This document shows positions 12,105 through 38,598 of a DNA stretch of 64,000 bases, in pieces; the stretch's first letter is position 1, and the number at the start of each line of letters is the position of its first letter. The position numbers were made by a program, and so were the translations under genes. Source of the stretch: Scatophagus argus (Eukaryota; Chordata; Actinopteri; Scatophagidae); contig NC_058506.1 of the NCBI RefSeq assembly GCF_020382885.2, positions 20,758,818-20,822,817 on the forward strand. The letters run 5' to 3'. The notes under the pieces were generated by a model, which worked only from the letters and a program-made list of their open reading frames with translations, was not told the origin of the DNA and made no database searches.

Positions 12105-15100
12105 TTATTGACTAGGTATATTAACACATTACATGCTACAGAAAATAAAAAGGTAAATTTTAACTTCAAATAATATATTTACTTAACACTTTGACAAGAT
12201 GTACTCTTTAAAAAAAATACTTTTTTTTGCTTGTTCTGGTCCTCTTTGACGTCTGGGTGAAGTGGCACAAATGCAAAAATTTAGGATCATTGCAAAAAAG
12301 TAAAATAAAATTAAAAAAAACATATTTGGTATGAAGAGATTTGGGTTTTTTGGAGCTGTAGAAGAAATAAGGTGCACATTGTAGGATCATCAGTGGTATG
12401 TCTTTTTTAAAACAAGCTCTTTTTAAGTATTCATTGGTCTTCAATTAACTGCTGAGTTACACTAATGCAATGACTATGAAATGATAATATTTCCTCTCAA
12501 AGGCAACAGTTAGCAGGAGTTCAGCGCCATGCACCTGAAGGCAACACCTGATGAACGCTTTGCATATTGGCATTACAACAAACAGAAAAACAAAACCAAA
12601 GACCAAACAAACGCTGAGTGGTCCTGCTGTAGAGCAGACGGACCAACCTGTGAATCACAACAGCTTCCTTCCATTCAAAGAAAGGAAATGTGGCAGAAGC
12701 AGCAACCAACAGTATCCAACTGATGTTAAGTTTGCCATTACAGACTTTACAACAGAACAGTGGCTTTCAAACATTTTTACATCAAAGACCCCTAAATTGA
12801 CACAAATTAGGCCATGGACGCCCATTTGATGAGATTTCATCCCAGGATCCTCCATCTGTGAAGAAGCTTGTGACAGAAAGTGTCTGAAATCCATGGCCAG
12901 AAGTGTTTATTCATTTATAAAAGGGCTGCGTGTGACCCACCGGTGTGGCTCAACATTGGTAAGAAAAATATGGCATCAATGAAAATTTCAAAATGTATAA
13001 ACATTGTAAACTCAAGACTACTTTTCAGGATATCTGGGGTCAGATACATCAACTTTCTGTGTTCATACAAATGCAGAAATACACACCTGCACCCTAACCA
13101 GACACAAACACATCCATAACTGCTTGCAAATCTACAGCTGGGATCATCTAAGACATGCCGAGTCGACAGTCCGTCAGCGCTGTCTTTATTATAAAGTATA
13201 AACTTTATTATATGTGGGAAGCGCCGCATAATTTTCATGCGCCGTTTGTACGCCAGACCCCGGGACACGAGTGGGTACTGTGTCAACCAACCGGCTGTGT
13301 TGTTCCTTTTAAAATATCAAAGACAACACTGACGGACTAATCGAGGCTCGGGCATCAGGCCAGTGAGTTCCTGCTGACACTCCTCATCTTTTCCAATACC
13401 ACACACGAGGCAGAGAGGATGTAACTCTGCAGATCCTCCCCGGTGACGGCACAGTAGGATCGTGTAAACATGATCCCACTGTAGATTAGCTCTGGCAACA
13501 CACAAGAAGCGTTGCACTTGCGTATCACGGGAAAGCCGACACATTTAAGGTGAACCCCAATCTCGGTTTGCTGTGATACACAATAAGACTTCAGACTTGT
13601 CTTAAAGAATGCAGTGTTATTGTCACTGGCGTCAGTGTTGCATCAGTCTCATCGCTGTTTACTTGCAAGCCACCTAATTATGTTACCCAGAGTAACAGCA
13701 GGGACAGTGGACAGCAGGGAGGACGTCCCAGCTGCTGAGCTGCCCATTTCTGAGGCAAAGGCGTTCTCAAACAGGACTGTAACCAAAGTCCTACATTAAG
13801 AGTCCCTTTTATGGTTTATTTTCATATTTCATAATGCTCAGTGGGTCTGTGTGTGTGTGTGTGTTCAGCGTGGGAAAAGCAGATGAGAAACAGTAAATCT
13901 ACAGAAAAATGACCATGACAGCACAGCGTGAAGTGACATAACGTCTACCAGTCGTGCATAAAAATGCAATGGCATTAGTGTTTCACGGTGGATTTCACCT
14001 GACAAGCATCTCAGAATGTCATAAAGAAAAGCCAGCTGAAAGACAAAAATAAAATCCCTCAATCTTTCTCCTCTCATCCTCAGCCTCCAGGGATTTCGCC
14101 TTCCGTCTTGAAAGGATGCTTATTTTGTTCTCTCACGCCGCTGCACTTGAAGTCATCCCTGTCGGAGCGCAATAGTGTTTCAAAAGACTCCACTCACAAA
14201 AAGTAAATCAAATACAAAGAAGGAAAATGTTTACAATATTTAGCATGTAAGGTGTGCATATATAGTCAATTCTATCATAATATTTTCCACTTTCAGTACA
14301 AAAAAAAGAGGACTTGGTTTGTAGTGTGGGATGTAATAAGTTGGTGAAGTCGTCTTGGCGAGGAGGACCATCCTTCTCCGCAAGACGGAGTCATCAGGTA
14401 AGGTCTTTGCACTGTTCACTCCGAGGTTCACAGTCTGGCACGACAAAAACTCACTGATTCATGATTCTGTGAGAGAAGCTGAGCGTTTCATCTCCTGTGT
14501 GCAATTGATTTTTTTTTCCCTTCTGTGTATGAATGTAACTGTAGTGGGTGGGGATACACTGAAGGGAAGTGTAGGCCGAGTCCGCCGTGTATGCGTGGCG
14601 CAGACTTCAGCACTGGGCTGGAGGCGTGTGAACTGCGGCTCGACTGATGACGGTTACCGGTGCGGAGCGTTTCGTTTCATTCGAAGCAGGTGAAGTACTT
14701 TTAGGGTCAGTCGTCTCAGTTTGGTTTGCAGTTTGGTTCATTCAGCCTGGATGTGATGTAACGGCCTGATGGCTAAACTCAGTGACTGGACATTTTTGGC
14801 GGCAGCACTACCCCAAAGGGAAGAGCAAAATCCAATGAAGAAGAATTCACAGGTTGAAAGCATTATTGATTAAGACAGCATCTGGAGCGGCCTAAAAGGT
14901 GAAAACGGGGTGAAAACAATGCATCCTGAGCTGTAACATGGGATTCACTGTGAGCTCCCCGCATTACATCCAGTTTTTAATGAACAGCTGCTAAAACTTA
15001 GGAGAGCATCTGAACAGTTCCAGGTCAGCCATGGCATTTATCTATCAGTTTAAAAAATCCTTTGATTGGTCTGCTTTGCTTTCAAACCACAACCAAACTG

Positions 15101-15658
15101 CACTAAAAGTCTGCCTGGAAACAGACTGAAATCCTATTTTTCACGCAGCCTCTTTAAAGCTTTTACACCAGACAAAATGAACCAAACCACCAGAGTTTGT
15201 CTGAGCCAATCAGGTTGGCTGTGAGAGGACACTTAAAGCCGCGTCTCATTTCTACACCTGTTCAATGAACATTTTACAAAAAGCAAATAAAGCTGCTTAG
15301 CCCTGCTTTTAGTCATGGGAATGCAGCATTAATAAATATTAAGCCAATAAATGCTGCCATCTGTCTGAATACTTGAAATATCTAATTGCAGGCTGTAGTG
15401 GAGGAGGAAGCCAGCAGTGGCAGTTTGTAAAGCTAACATGGCGAACCGACATCAGTCTGACTTTTAGTGTAAACTCTTCAGCGTGACATTAGGTTAGAAC
15501 ACCCACCACAACCTGCAGGAGTGCTTGACTGGTTTAGCTCATAGGTTCATATTCTGTGTGCTTGTACAAATCTTTTTCTTTCCGAGCATGACAAAATGAC
15601 CGAAGGAGAAGGGAGGATGTGCTGGACACCGTCGAGGTGATGGGAGTGCGTGTGTTTC
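12105..15658 (-). other. Probable crk 3' UTR
   Basis: No coding exon is recognisable for about 3.5 kb after the crk stop codon. An AATAAA on the minus strand at 12114-12119 is a plausible distal poly(A) signal; other AATAAA hexamers lie near 13185 and 13205. Long 3' UTRs are usual for CRK. A GT microsatellite lies at 13847-13864. The exact end cannot be fixed from sequence. Confidence 0.5.
12114..12119 (-). promoter_or_regulatory. Candidate distal poly(A) signal of crk
   Basis: AATAAA on the minus strand. It is the last good hexamer before the intergenic gap to ywhae. Confidence 0.35.
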
Positions 15659-21949
<6,291 letters not shown>

Positions 21950-21964
21950 TAAATAGAAAATTGC

Positions 21965-21970
21965 TTTATT
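21965..21970 (-). promoter_or_regulatory. Candidate poly(A) signal of the smoothelin-like gene
   Basis: AATAAA on the minus strand about 310 nt after the stop codon at 22279-22281. It implies a short 3' UTR (about 21950-22278). Confidence 0.5.
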
Positions 21971-22278
21971 TTGCTACATTAAAACTCAGGCAGGACTCCA
22001 GTTTATTGTTACTTGAGCTTTTCTCCGCTGGCTGGTAACTCTTTGGTTTGCAATATCATGTATGTTCCCAAACACTGATTGATCAACAACAGCTATTACA
22101 AACTATTATGTCTTTAAATTAAGGGGTAATCTTCCATCAAACTGGTGGTGAATACACACATACAGTAGAAAACTGACTTATCAACCTATTTACGGTTGTT
22201 TACGTCATTTGAACAGCAAGTTGTTTTCTGTTAGCTTGCCTCAAACGTCTGGGCTTTGTGATCTACTCTGATACAGAG

Positions 22279-29645
<7,367 letters not shown>

Positions 29646-30011
29646 TCACGTTAAATGAGTAGTGGGGTGGTCAGTATGGAGCTCAGCAACCAAACCCCTT
29701 TTCTTGTCTTTTTTCAGTTCGTTCTGTGATTCACCTCCTTAAAATGAAATGAAGGGTTCGAGTTCTTGACCAAAGACTTTTTCAACTTTTTCCTTCCTTC
29801 TGAAAAACTTTCAAAGACATCTGCCGCGTCCTACGCCACTTTTTCAGCAAAGTCGAAGATGCAAAAGGGTTTTAAAGGATGACTGGAGTTGCAGGAAGTT
29901 TCCTTCCTTGGCAGCACCTCATTAAAGTCCCATTAAGCTCCATGAAGGACTTCTCTCCATGTGCGTATTCTCTTACTCTCCCCTCTCATCTGGTCAAAGT
30001 AAGCGCAGTCG

Positions 30012-30021
30012 TTATTTATAA
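30012..30021 (-). promoter_or_regulatory. TATA box overlapping a MEF2-type site
   Basis: TTATAAATAA on the minus strand, about 370 nt upstream of the smoothelin-like start codon. The sequence fits both a TATA box and the MEF2 consensus YTAWWWWTAR, which would suit a muscle gene. It would place transcription start near 29985-29990, giving a 5' UTR of about 340 nt if unspliced. Confidence 0.4.
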
Positions 30022-30488
30022 GCCATGAAATACTCATGCACAATGTCATCCTGGGAAAAGAGATTACGCACTGCACAGGCAGATCAGGTTCTCAGTGCAT
30101 GCAGGAGCTGAGGAATGATCAAACGAACCTCTCGAAAGGATCCAGTTGATGTGGCAGGACATTTTGTTGGGTCTTGCTTTCTGATGGTACATCTACAGTT
30201 TGTTTCCTAGATGTCAGCTCCTGCCATGTGTGCTGTCTGAACTATCTTTGTCTTCTAAGCATGGGAGCAACAGGTTCACCTCTGTATTTTGGGACATAAA
30301 GGGGGCGGGAAAAGATCGAATGGGGAGGAGGGACCAGAATTGTTCAAATGTTTTTGTCGCTCTGCTGCCTGTAAAACTGTGGTACCACACAGTGCGACTG
30401 TAGTTTCCTCAGGTCCGTTATCATTACTTTCTGTGATTTATTCAAAGTGAAGACCAATTTAATGCTGAAACAAGAAAGTTTCTTATTT

Positions 30489-30489
<1 letters not shown>

Positions 30490-30542
<53 letters not shown>
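30490..30542. repeat. (AT)n microsatellite
   Basis: About 26 uninterrupted AT units in intergenic DNA. Confidence 0.95.
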
Positions 30543-30545
<3 letters not shown>

Positions 30546-31751
30546 CATGAGTGTTTAGGACACTGACATAAATATCTAGACTCTTAAATCTTGACTACTC
30601 TTTGCTATTACTTAAAACCTGAAATTGATCAAATAAAAGAAGTGGAGACGTTCTTCATCATCACTTTGGTAATGCCTCAGATTTAAAGAAAACTGATGAA
30701 TTTTTGAAATGGAATTACCAGAAAGCAAACTTTAGTGTATAGTAACATCCCATCTAAACAACTCACTTTCAGCACACCAAATCAGATTTTCTGCATTTAA
30801 AGTGCAATTATTTATGTATGCATTGTCAAACTGGCAAAGTCTTGATTTTCATGTTTTCTTAAACTGCAGAAAGCTGAGCTCTCATGGCCATCGTACATTT
30901 CACTCAAATACTTAAAAATAAATATTTTCCTCAAATTTAATTGCCTAGTCGTGTTGGCAAACTCAGAATGAGTAGATATACATATCTTTATAAAAGTATA
31001 CTTACTGGAAAACCTAAGACTTTATAAAATGCTGATTATACTTCATCTCATCATAGAGGTCGATGAAGAAGAGGTCAGGTTATTCCCGTCAATGCCTAAA
31101 GGGTTGTGTTTATTATTATTGTGCTAGCCTTACCTTCAGGATGTCGAGTCTGGTCTCATTCCCACCAAAGCCTTTTTGTCTCAGGGATGAAGCACAACAG
31201 GATGTGATGAGCTCCCTGTTTTTTTCTTTTCCTGTACAAATTGCTCCACTAGTTGAGATTATATATAAGACCTCAAATAAGATAGCTGTGGTAATTACTT
31301 CCAGGTTGCTATTAAAATCTTACATATAGAAAAACAAGGTGCACCGGAAAGCGATTTTAAAAATTATTGTCTGGTTTATTCTTCCAACAGATTTAATCTT
31401 TATCATTTTACACTTAACAATTAGATTAGAACGATTAGATAGGCCAGTTAAACAAAGACCTTCATTACATCACCCTCCACGGCTCGCTTTAGAAGATCTT
31501 CAGTCCATCAGCTGAGGAGCTCAGCCTCAGAAGTCAGCTTGAGTCAGCAGCGCCCCTGGGTGGCCAGGACTGCACATTACAGCTCAAAGACGACCAACAA
31601 GCATCACGACCACTCGAACACACTGTACTTTTCAGGGCCTTAAAATAAAAACCAGCTGAAAGCAGCCTTCTAATGGATGATGACGTGCAGACAGATAACA
31701 AGCCAAGGAAAACAAAACAGAGACTTGTTCAAAACACTCTGTCAAATAAAA

Positions 31752-31757
31752 TTTATT
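31752..31757 (-). promoter_or_regulatory. Candidate distal poly(A) signal of tlcd3
   Basis: AATAAA on the minus strand inside the near-palindrome AATAAAATTTATT, so a hexamer is present on both strands. Confidence 0.4.
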
Positions 31758-33900
31758 GAATTTTAAAGGGGTGCTCTGAATTCACAAGTTGCAGCTACAG
31801 TACACAATTCTTTGTACGTCAATACTTTCAAGCATTCGTTTCGTAAAACAGTCCAGTCTCTTCTCAGATAGGAAAAGTTCCTCAAAAAAGGTCACCCTAC
31901 AAAAAGGACAGATGCATCAAATCTGATATGTATGTATGAAAAATCAGACTGCTATCAAAAATAACGTGGGGCAGGAAGTGTTAAAGGTTGTGACGGTGCT
32001 GCATTTAAGTCATGGTGGAGAAGTGCATGATATGAACAGCAGGACAAGATTCAAATGCAAATCCATGCATCCACCAAAACCAACATATGAAAGGTCCAAA
32101 ACAACAGAAACACAGCAAACAAATTCAAGACTACAGCATGTCTATTCCTTAAAGGGATTCAACCTCAAAAGATGCATATTCATTTAGAAAAACAACATCA
32201 TGGGATTTGCTTGATAATTTCAAAATATAGATTAAATGCTACAAAATATGAAATACTACAAAACATTAATAAAAAGGCCTTCATGTCAACAGAATCAAAG
32301 GACATCTTTTATTCTCATTCTAGCAGTAAATGCATAGCAAATCGATTCAAACAGTTAAAATATCAGTGATAGGATTTTTAAAACAACGAGACATTTTGTG
32401 ACGACTGCTGCGAACACCAGAACGACTGAAACAGTACTCCTCCTTTAATGACACGATGATGATAAACACGATACACACAACCACGACCTGTAAACACTGC
32501 CTGCCAACTTAGCTCTTTCATACCGAGTTTAGTGGGTATCACAAATAGATTTTTCACAAGGCACCGGAGACCAAATGTGGCTGAATGTCCATAGACCGAA
32601 TGCGGTCCCAGCAACACAGTTTTTGCTGCATGTAAAATCCTCATCCGAAATCTGTACGTTTGAAAGCCATTTTTGTGCAGTTCACCAGCCTAACGTCGCA
32701 TTCACATCACATCATCAGAAAACAGAAAATCATACTATTTAAAAGACGTGGAACGCAAGTAGAACTGACTGTCATTATTAATGATTGTTTTTAAAACTAA
32801 TGATCTGCGTATTTTCTGCTGTTTGACACCAACAATCAGGTGACAACAAAACCCAACAAAAAAAATTACAAGCTGCACTTTTAAATCGCAGCTAATCCTG
32901 GGACCAGACGACACAGTGTTCATGCTGCTGAGATCTGCAGCCATAGTTTGGTGTAAATATGTGATGTGAGAGGAGGTGGCAGAGACAGACTTCACTGTTC
33001 CACCTGACATCAACATCATTCACATTTGTCTTTCCAGCTGTGCACGGGGGACCAATCTGTGCTTCTGTGGGTCACCAATGTGGTCATCTAACTGTCAAAT
33101 TACAGGAGAGAGAAGGTCTTTTTCCTCCTGAGGTCTTTGTTGGGCTGATACTGTGCAGTCCGATCCCAGCGCAGATGTTGTCACAGCCACTAAGCATCCA
33201 ACAGTTCTTATTTACACACTGGCACACAATTTTTAGATCGCGTTCTAACTATAACACCATTATTCATCTTCATCAAAACTCACTGTCTAGAAAGTCAGAG
33301 GAGAATGCCTAAAACCCACCACCAGCCAAATCCTGGACAGCAAAGAGGGACCAACCCTGAACTGATGTGTGAACACAAAGCAGCAAAAGTATACAAAAGG
33401 TGTCCCGAGGGAAGATGAGATCTCATTGGGAAGTTATTCTCCCCATTCACACCTCAACAGTCTGAGGACACCTCTAATGTGTGTACGACCCCAGTATGCT
33501 TTTAGCTTCATAGTGCTTAGCATAGTGAATGAGAGGAACCATCTGCCACAGTCACATCATTCTAGATTAAATATGACAACAAGAAGTATTACATTTCAAC
33601 AGTGTAGTATTATTGGCTACAACTCGAAGCCATAAATAGAAGTCCTGGCCCATTTGTAATTTCACCCTCTGTTCCCAAATGTGTCTTCTGATAGAAAGTT
33701 TCTTTAATCTGCATTTAGGACAAGGTGCTGAGCATCCAGCCACATCCCCCATCTGTCTTAGGAAGCTTGTCAAGACCTCACGGGAGTTTAACTTAATGGA
33801 TCAGTTAGTTTTATTTTCGTTAAAATGAAAAGGCACTCACATGCGCTAAAATGTTAGCATCAAGCCTGCTAACTAGAGGAGCTAGCCTGATCAACCTATT

Positions 33901-34265
33901 GTTAGCTTGGAGCTTATTATGCCTCAACATTGCAAGATTGCATTGCTAATTGTTTGCATGGAATCCTGTTTAAGCATGGTGCTTACTAGCATTAATAATA
34001 ATAATAAAAAAAAGTGTTAGCATGTCTGCAACCACCTAGCAGGGAGTGAACTCAAAACTGTGTTAGCAAGAACCTCACTAATGCTCAGCCTGGTCTGAGC
34101 TAAAGTTTCAGTCTACCACCAGCTCAGCGTAAATTAAGTGTCAGCTTGGAGCTTGATATGACTTAAGACAAACTGTTACCATGAATTCTGAAACCACTCC
34201 ACATAAAGAAGATGCTTAAGTGTTAGCACAGAGTGACCGGTCACTCAAAACAGTGTTACAGAGAG
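33901..34265. repeat. Diverged tandem duplication with GTTAGC motifs
   Basis: Two segments about 239 bp apart share several landmarks in the same order: GTTAGCTTGGAGCTT at 33901 and GTCAGCTTGGAGCTT at 34140, then AAGTGTTAGCA, then CTCAAAACTGTGTTA versus CTCAAAACAGTGTTA. Copy 1 runs about 33901-34075 and copy 2 about 34140-34265. The copies differ by indels, including an AAT-rich insert in copy 1. Confidence 0.65.
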
Positions 34266-37200
34266 CAGGCTTCAGAGCTATGCTAAACAGCGTTAGCATG
34301 CCGCAGCAGAGCTGAAGCTTGGTGCCCATGTTCCCATTCAACAGGAATATGAGGAATACAAATCATAACTTTTGTTTTTAATGTTAATCTGTTTTTATTG
34401 TGAGTAAAGTGAAACATTCACAAGTATAATTATGCAGCTTCACAACCAATGTGCCAAAATTATGCCGTAAAAAAGTCAGCGTTCAGCAGACTTTACAGCA
34501 GGATGTACCCCATGAAAAGGGTGCACGTCAGTGGAGAATCTACTAAACAGCTGGCGATCTCGGTCGTATTCCTTCCACTACGCCCTCAGAGGAAATATCT
34601 GTCACAACCCTAACAAGTTGGTCACTCTGTGGGCTCCCCAGACAGAGGATGAGACTGGAGGGTAGGAGAAGTGGGTCACAGCATCTATAGCATGTCTAAA
34701 GCACTGACAATCAAATGGATCTCTCTCGATATCACTTCAGTTACTGCGATTAACTCAAGTGCCAGACAGTCTTTGGTTTACCAACCCTTAAGTATCACAA
34801 GCCCCGTCAGAAAGCTTAAATAAAACAAAAATCTATAAGGAAAAAATAATAATAATAACATCATACAGAAAAGAAACAGCATATCATTCTAGATCTTCAG
34901 AATCACTCTCACAGTTTCATAAGCTTACAATAAACCTCTACAAACACGTTAACTTCATCAAACCCTGAGCAAAGAAGATAAGACTTTCCACATTAAGAAT
35001 TTATCACGCGACAAAGTACACCTGGTAGGATATGTGTACTCTGCATACCTTGAACCTTTCATTATTCTTGATGAGGGATTCTCACGTTTTGGATCAGATG
35101 GAGTTCGTGTGCAACGTGACCGCATGAGGCAGTGATCCAAACTGGTAGCAAAGGAAAAAAATCAGAATGTAGCTCGAACTGAAGGCTGAAGTCAGGACAG
35201 TGTAGCAGACCCTGGGCTAACTTCAGGTCGGCCCAATTCCCCGGATATCAGGGTCTTTCATTTAAACATCAGGCACCGGCGAGTCGATGTCGTCGGCTGA
35301 TATGGGTGTTACTTTGCGAGTACAGAAATTGCATTTGAATTTCGGGCACAGACACACACCCTTTCCAGGGGTTTTGCTTTCTTAATTACCACAGGGACAA
35401 AAGAAAAAGAAAGAAAACCATGATAAAATAAAGAGCTGTTATAAACAACAGAACCTTTGATGATTATGAACTATTGTGGAATGACTGAATGTTTTCTGGA
35501 TTTATTCCGTGATCTGGAAGCTACGCCTAGAGACTACTGTTAAAATATTATTGGTCAAATTCAATAATAACAATAATAAAAAAGTCAAACAAAACCGGAC
35601 ATTTTCTACAAAGCACAAACTGTCATAAGATGCCCGACAACATCTCAAAAAGTTTTGTGTCAAGAAGGTACAAATGTTTCTTTCCAGAAACCTTCGCTGT
35701 AATCTGCACCGTTCATTAAAAAACATTCAATGAAACTCATCCCAAAGTATTAAAACAACAACATTTGTCAGTGGATTTCATGCTGGGTGAGGTCATGGCG
35801 CCTGAAAACTGACATAAACGTATGTGAAGACAGCAGAACCCAGAGGACACAAACAGGAAACGCCCGTCTGGCTCTGCTCATGCCAACATGTTCCTTCCTG
35901 TTAACTGCTGAGCAGACAAGCAGATAATCCTGACGACAGATGGCAGCAGAGAGGAGGGAGGGCTCACTCTGCTGAGGCTCTCAGAAACTTTCCATCACCG
36001 CAGAGCACATCAGCTGAGTGACGGGTAAAAACCAAATGACGGGAGGATGGAGGCTGAAGGGGAGAATGACCTGCAGGTTTAAAGGAATGACCTGCAGCTT
36101 TCACGTACAGAAATAAACACGGTCGAATAAAGAGACAGCCATTAGGTTTGACTGTGATGAAAGAGGAGACTTGACAAGCTGTGATAAACTCAAGTGCAGG
36201 AATAAAACTGACAAACACAGCAAAAAGGGGGGGAGGTTGAACAGGACAGTAAAGAAAAAAAGTCGCGACCGGGAGAGTCCGGCTGAGAGCAGGACAAAGA
36301 GCCTGGGATGTTTCCAGTAACAGTGGCCTGGTCAGCAGTGGACAAAAGAGGCCAGCACTCTGCTGGGCTACAGCCAAACGAGACAAACAAGCCCATCGTT
36401 CAGCAGCTCGGCTCTCCTCGCTGCCTCATCCTCGTGCTGCTCGTCAGCAAACAGTCTGCCTACCAACAGTACAGAAACTTACAGCAAGACCACCATGCAG
36501 GCCTGGAAGGATTGGTCAGATCTCCCAGGAAAAGGACCTGCCACTTGGATCCCATCACTGAAGCAGGCAACCACCGCCGTCTTCTTCTCCCGGTTTGACC
36601 AGTAGCTTAAGGGGGCTACTCTAACCAAACAGTTTCCTGACTTTTCTCCTCTCGTGCTACTGTTAAACTGTGTTTTCGCATTCACAACCTTCCCACGACT
36701 GTCATGTGACTCACAGAGACCGCAAAACTTGAGAGCTTGTGTGCTCGCTTTGATGCAAAATGGAAGAAACCAACCATCATGACACAGAACCATTTGAGAA
36801 AGTAATGTGTGCAAACATTTGGGAATCGAAACCAAACATACAAAAACCGTGAACAAAGGAAAGACTGTCTGCTGCCTTTTGAAGAAGTGACAGCCCTGTG
36901 AAGTCAGCATCCAATCAGGAAAACTACAGCTGCACTTTCCTTCAGCATTACATGAGGCTGCAGCCTCTTTTGCATAGACTGAATCTGCAGGATATAAAAA
37001 AGGGCCTTTAACGGCACATATTTAATCCGTTAGTTCCCTATAAAGCTTTACTGACCAAGAATAAACTTCAGTGTCTAGATGTATGTGGCATTCGTTTGAA
37101 GTTAGTTATTCTGCGATATGAAAAAACTTGGATCGAAAGTGAAGCGTTGATTTTCTCTCATAAACGTCTTTAAGAAAAATGCCTTCATGCAACTGTGAAA

Positions 37201-38598
37201 ACAAAAACTAACTGCAGTCCTCTCAGTTCTAATTACAATGTCTAGGTTATGGTTTAAAACTATTTTTTGTGATAAATCTCTAAAAAAAAAAAACCCATGA
37301 AATATATATATATATATACAGCTCTGTGTGAAGTGCTGAATGTAACAGCTGATACACAAGTGCATATAAACCTCTGGAGCCTCAGGGAAACCAAACAGTC
37401 ACCGGATGTCATCTCCTAAGTTTGTTATGGATCCGTTTCAGGGATAATCTCTCCAGACAACTTTGATGTTATGTGGCTACTTGCTCCGAAATTTGAATCC
37501 TCTGTTTCAGTTTGCCCCGACGAGCCGCCGCTCACCTTATTGCTCTGACCTTGGTCCTGAGTTTGTGTCCGCCGCCCTCCCTCCGTGGTCTGTCCCGTGT
37601 CGTCCCCACGATGCCCTACATCGTCGCAGTGTTTCTAAGGCAGCTGCAATGCTCCAGCGTCATCTAAACACAGAATGTGGTTTCTCATCCTATCCTGGCT
37701 TTACGTGATTTTTTTAGATACTGAGAGTCGTCTTCAGGTGTTTCAGCATCAACACAAAATGAAACAACAGAGCTGTTTAATGCCATGTGTTTCATGTAAA
37801 ATATCTTAATTTTGCAGAAATGAAGAACATGGCTCCCAGAAACTTTGTGAAAAGGGATGACGTCCAAAAACAACGGGAGCCAGGGACATAAAAGTGTGCC
37901 AGGTTTTCACAGAGGAGAACGAAGGGTTGATGATGTGGAACCGCAAACTGAGGGCATGGCGACGCGCTGTACGGGTAACTTCAAACAAGTCAGAAACTAT
38001 CACATTAACGGGGTGTTAGCAAAGCTCGCTGTTGTTAGTTCTCGAATGAGGATGAGGTGAGAGGTGAGTATTCCTCACAGTCATGTCTGCCAATACTGCC
38101 TCGACCTGCATCCCACCCATCACTATTCGCCACTATCTGTCACATTACAGTAAAACCATGAAAATAACCAACAACCTACTGCAACAGCGACTCTCTCACA
38201 CTTTGTAACAGACCTTCCAAATGAGCAGAAGCTGTAAACACAGTAGGAGTAAAGATAAGAAAATGTCCCTCCTCGGAGGCTCGTCCTGCTCCATGTTGTA
38301 CTCGCAATCTTTCTTCTGTGGTGCCCGAGTTAAAGATGCAGTGCAGCACGTCGACAACAATGACAGAAACCTCATCAAACTGGATCGGTGCAGAGGTCCA
38401 CTTAGGCAGCAGATTTGTAACAGAGGAGTTAAAGTGTGCTGAAAATGCCCAGGAGTTGAGGGACAAGAGCAGGCAGTCCTGGTGTACTACAGTACGATGA
38501 TGGGATTCCAAGTGTGTTCATTCAAACTAGTGCCTTTGCAGAAGTAGTTGCGTTAGTAGCTGAGTGTGCGGCTTGAGCGAGCGATCGTGAACCCGACT

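Larger units (their letters stand above)
29646..31740. other. Promoter side of the smoothelin-like gene and intergenic
   Basis: Proximal 5' sequence up to about 30020, then AT-rich intergenic DNA with an AT microsatellite (30490-30542). No gene was recognised between this promoter and the tlcd3 poly(A) region. Confidence 0.6.
31741..38598 (-). other. Probable long 3' UTR / 3' flank of tlcd3
   Basis: 6.9 kb after the tlcd3 stop codon without a recognisable gene. AATAAA hexamers on the minus strand lie at 35501-35510, 34395-34400 and 31752-31757. The last is a good candidate distal signal because it is followed on the minus strand by a GTGTTTTG-type GU-rich stretch. A diverged tandem duplication lies at 33901-34265. 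Whether all of this is transcribed as tlcd3 UTR cannot be decided from sequence. Confidence 0.4.

Noticed and set aside
31547..31566. CTCF-like word (minus strand CCACCCAGGGGCGCTG)
   Set aside because: It is one G short of the core spacing, so it does not match the consensus register.
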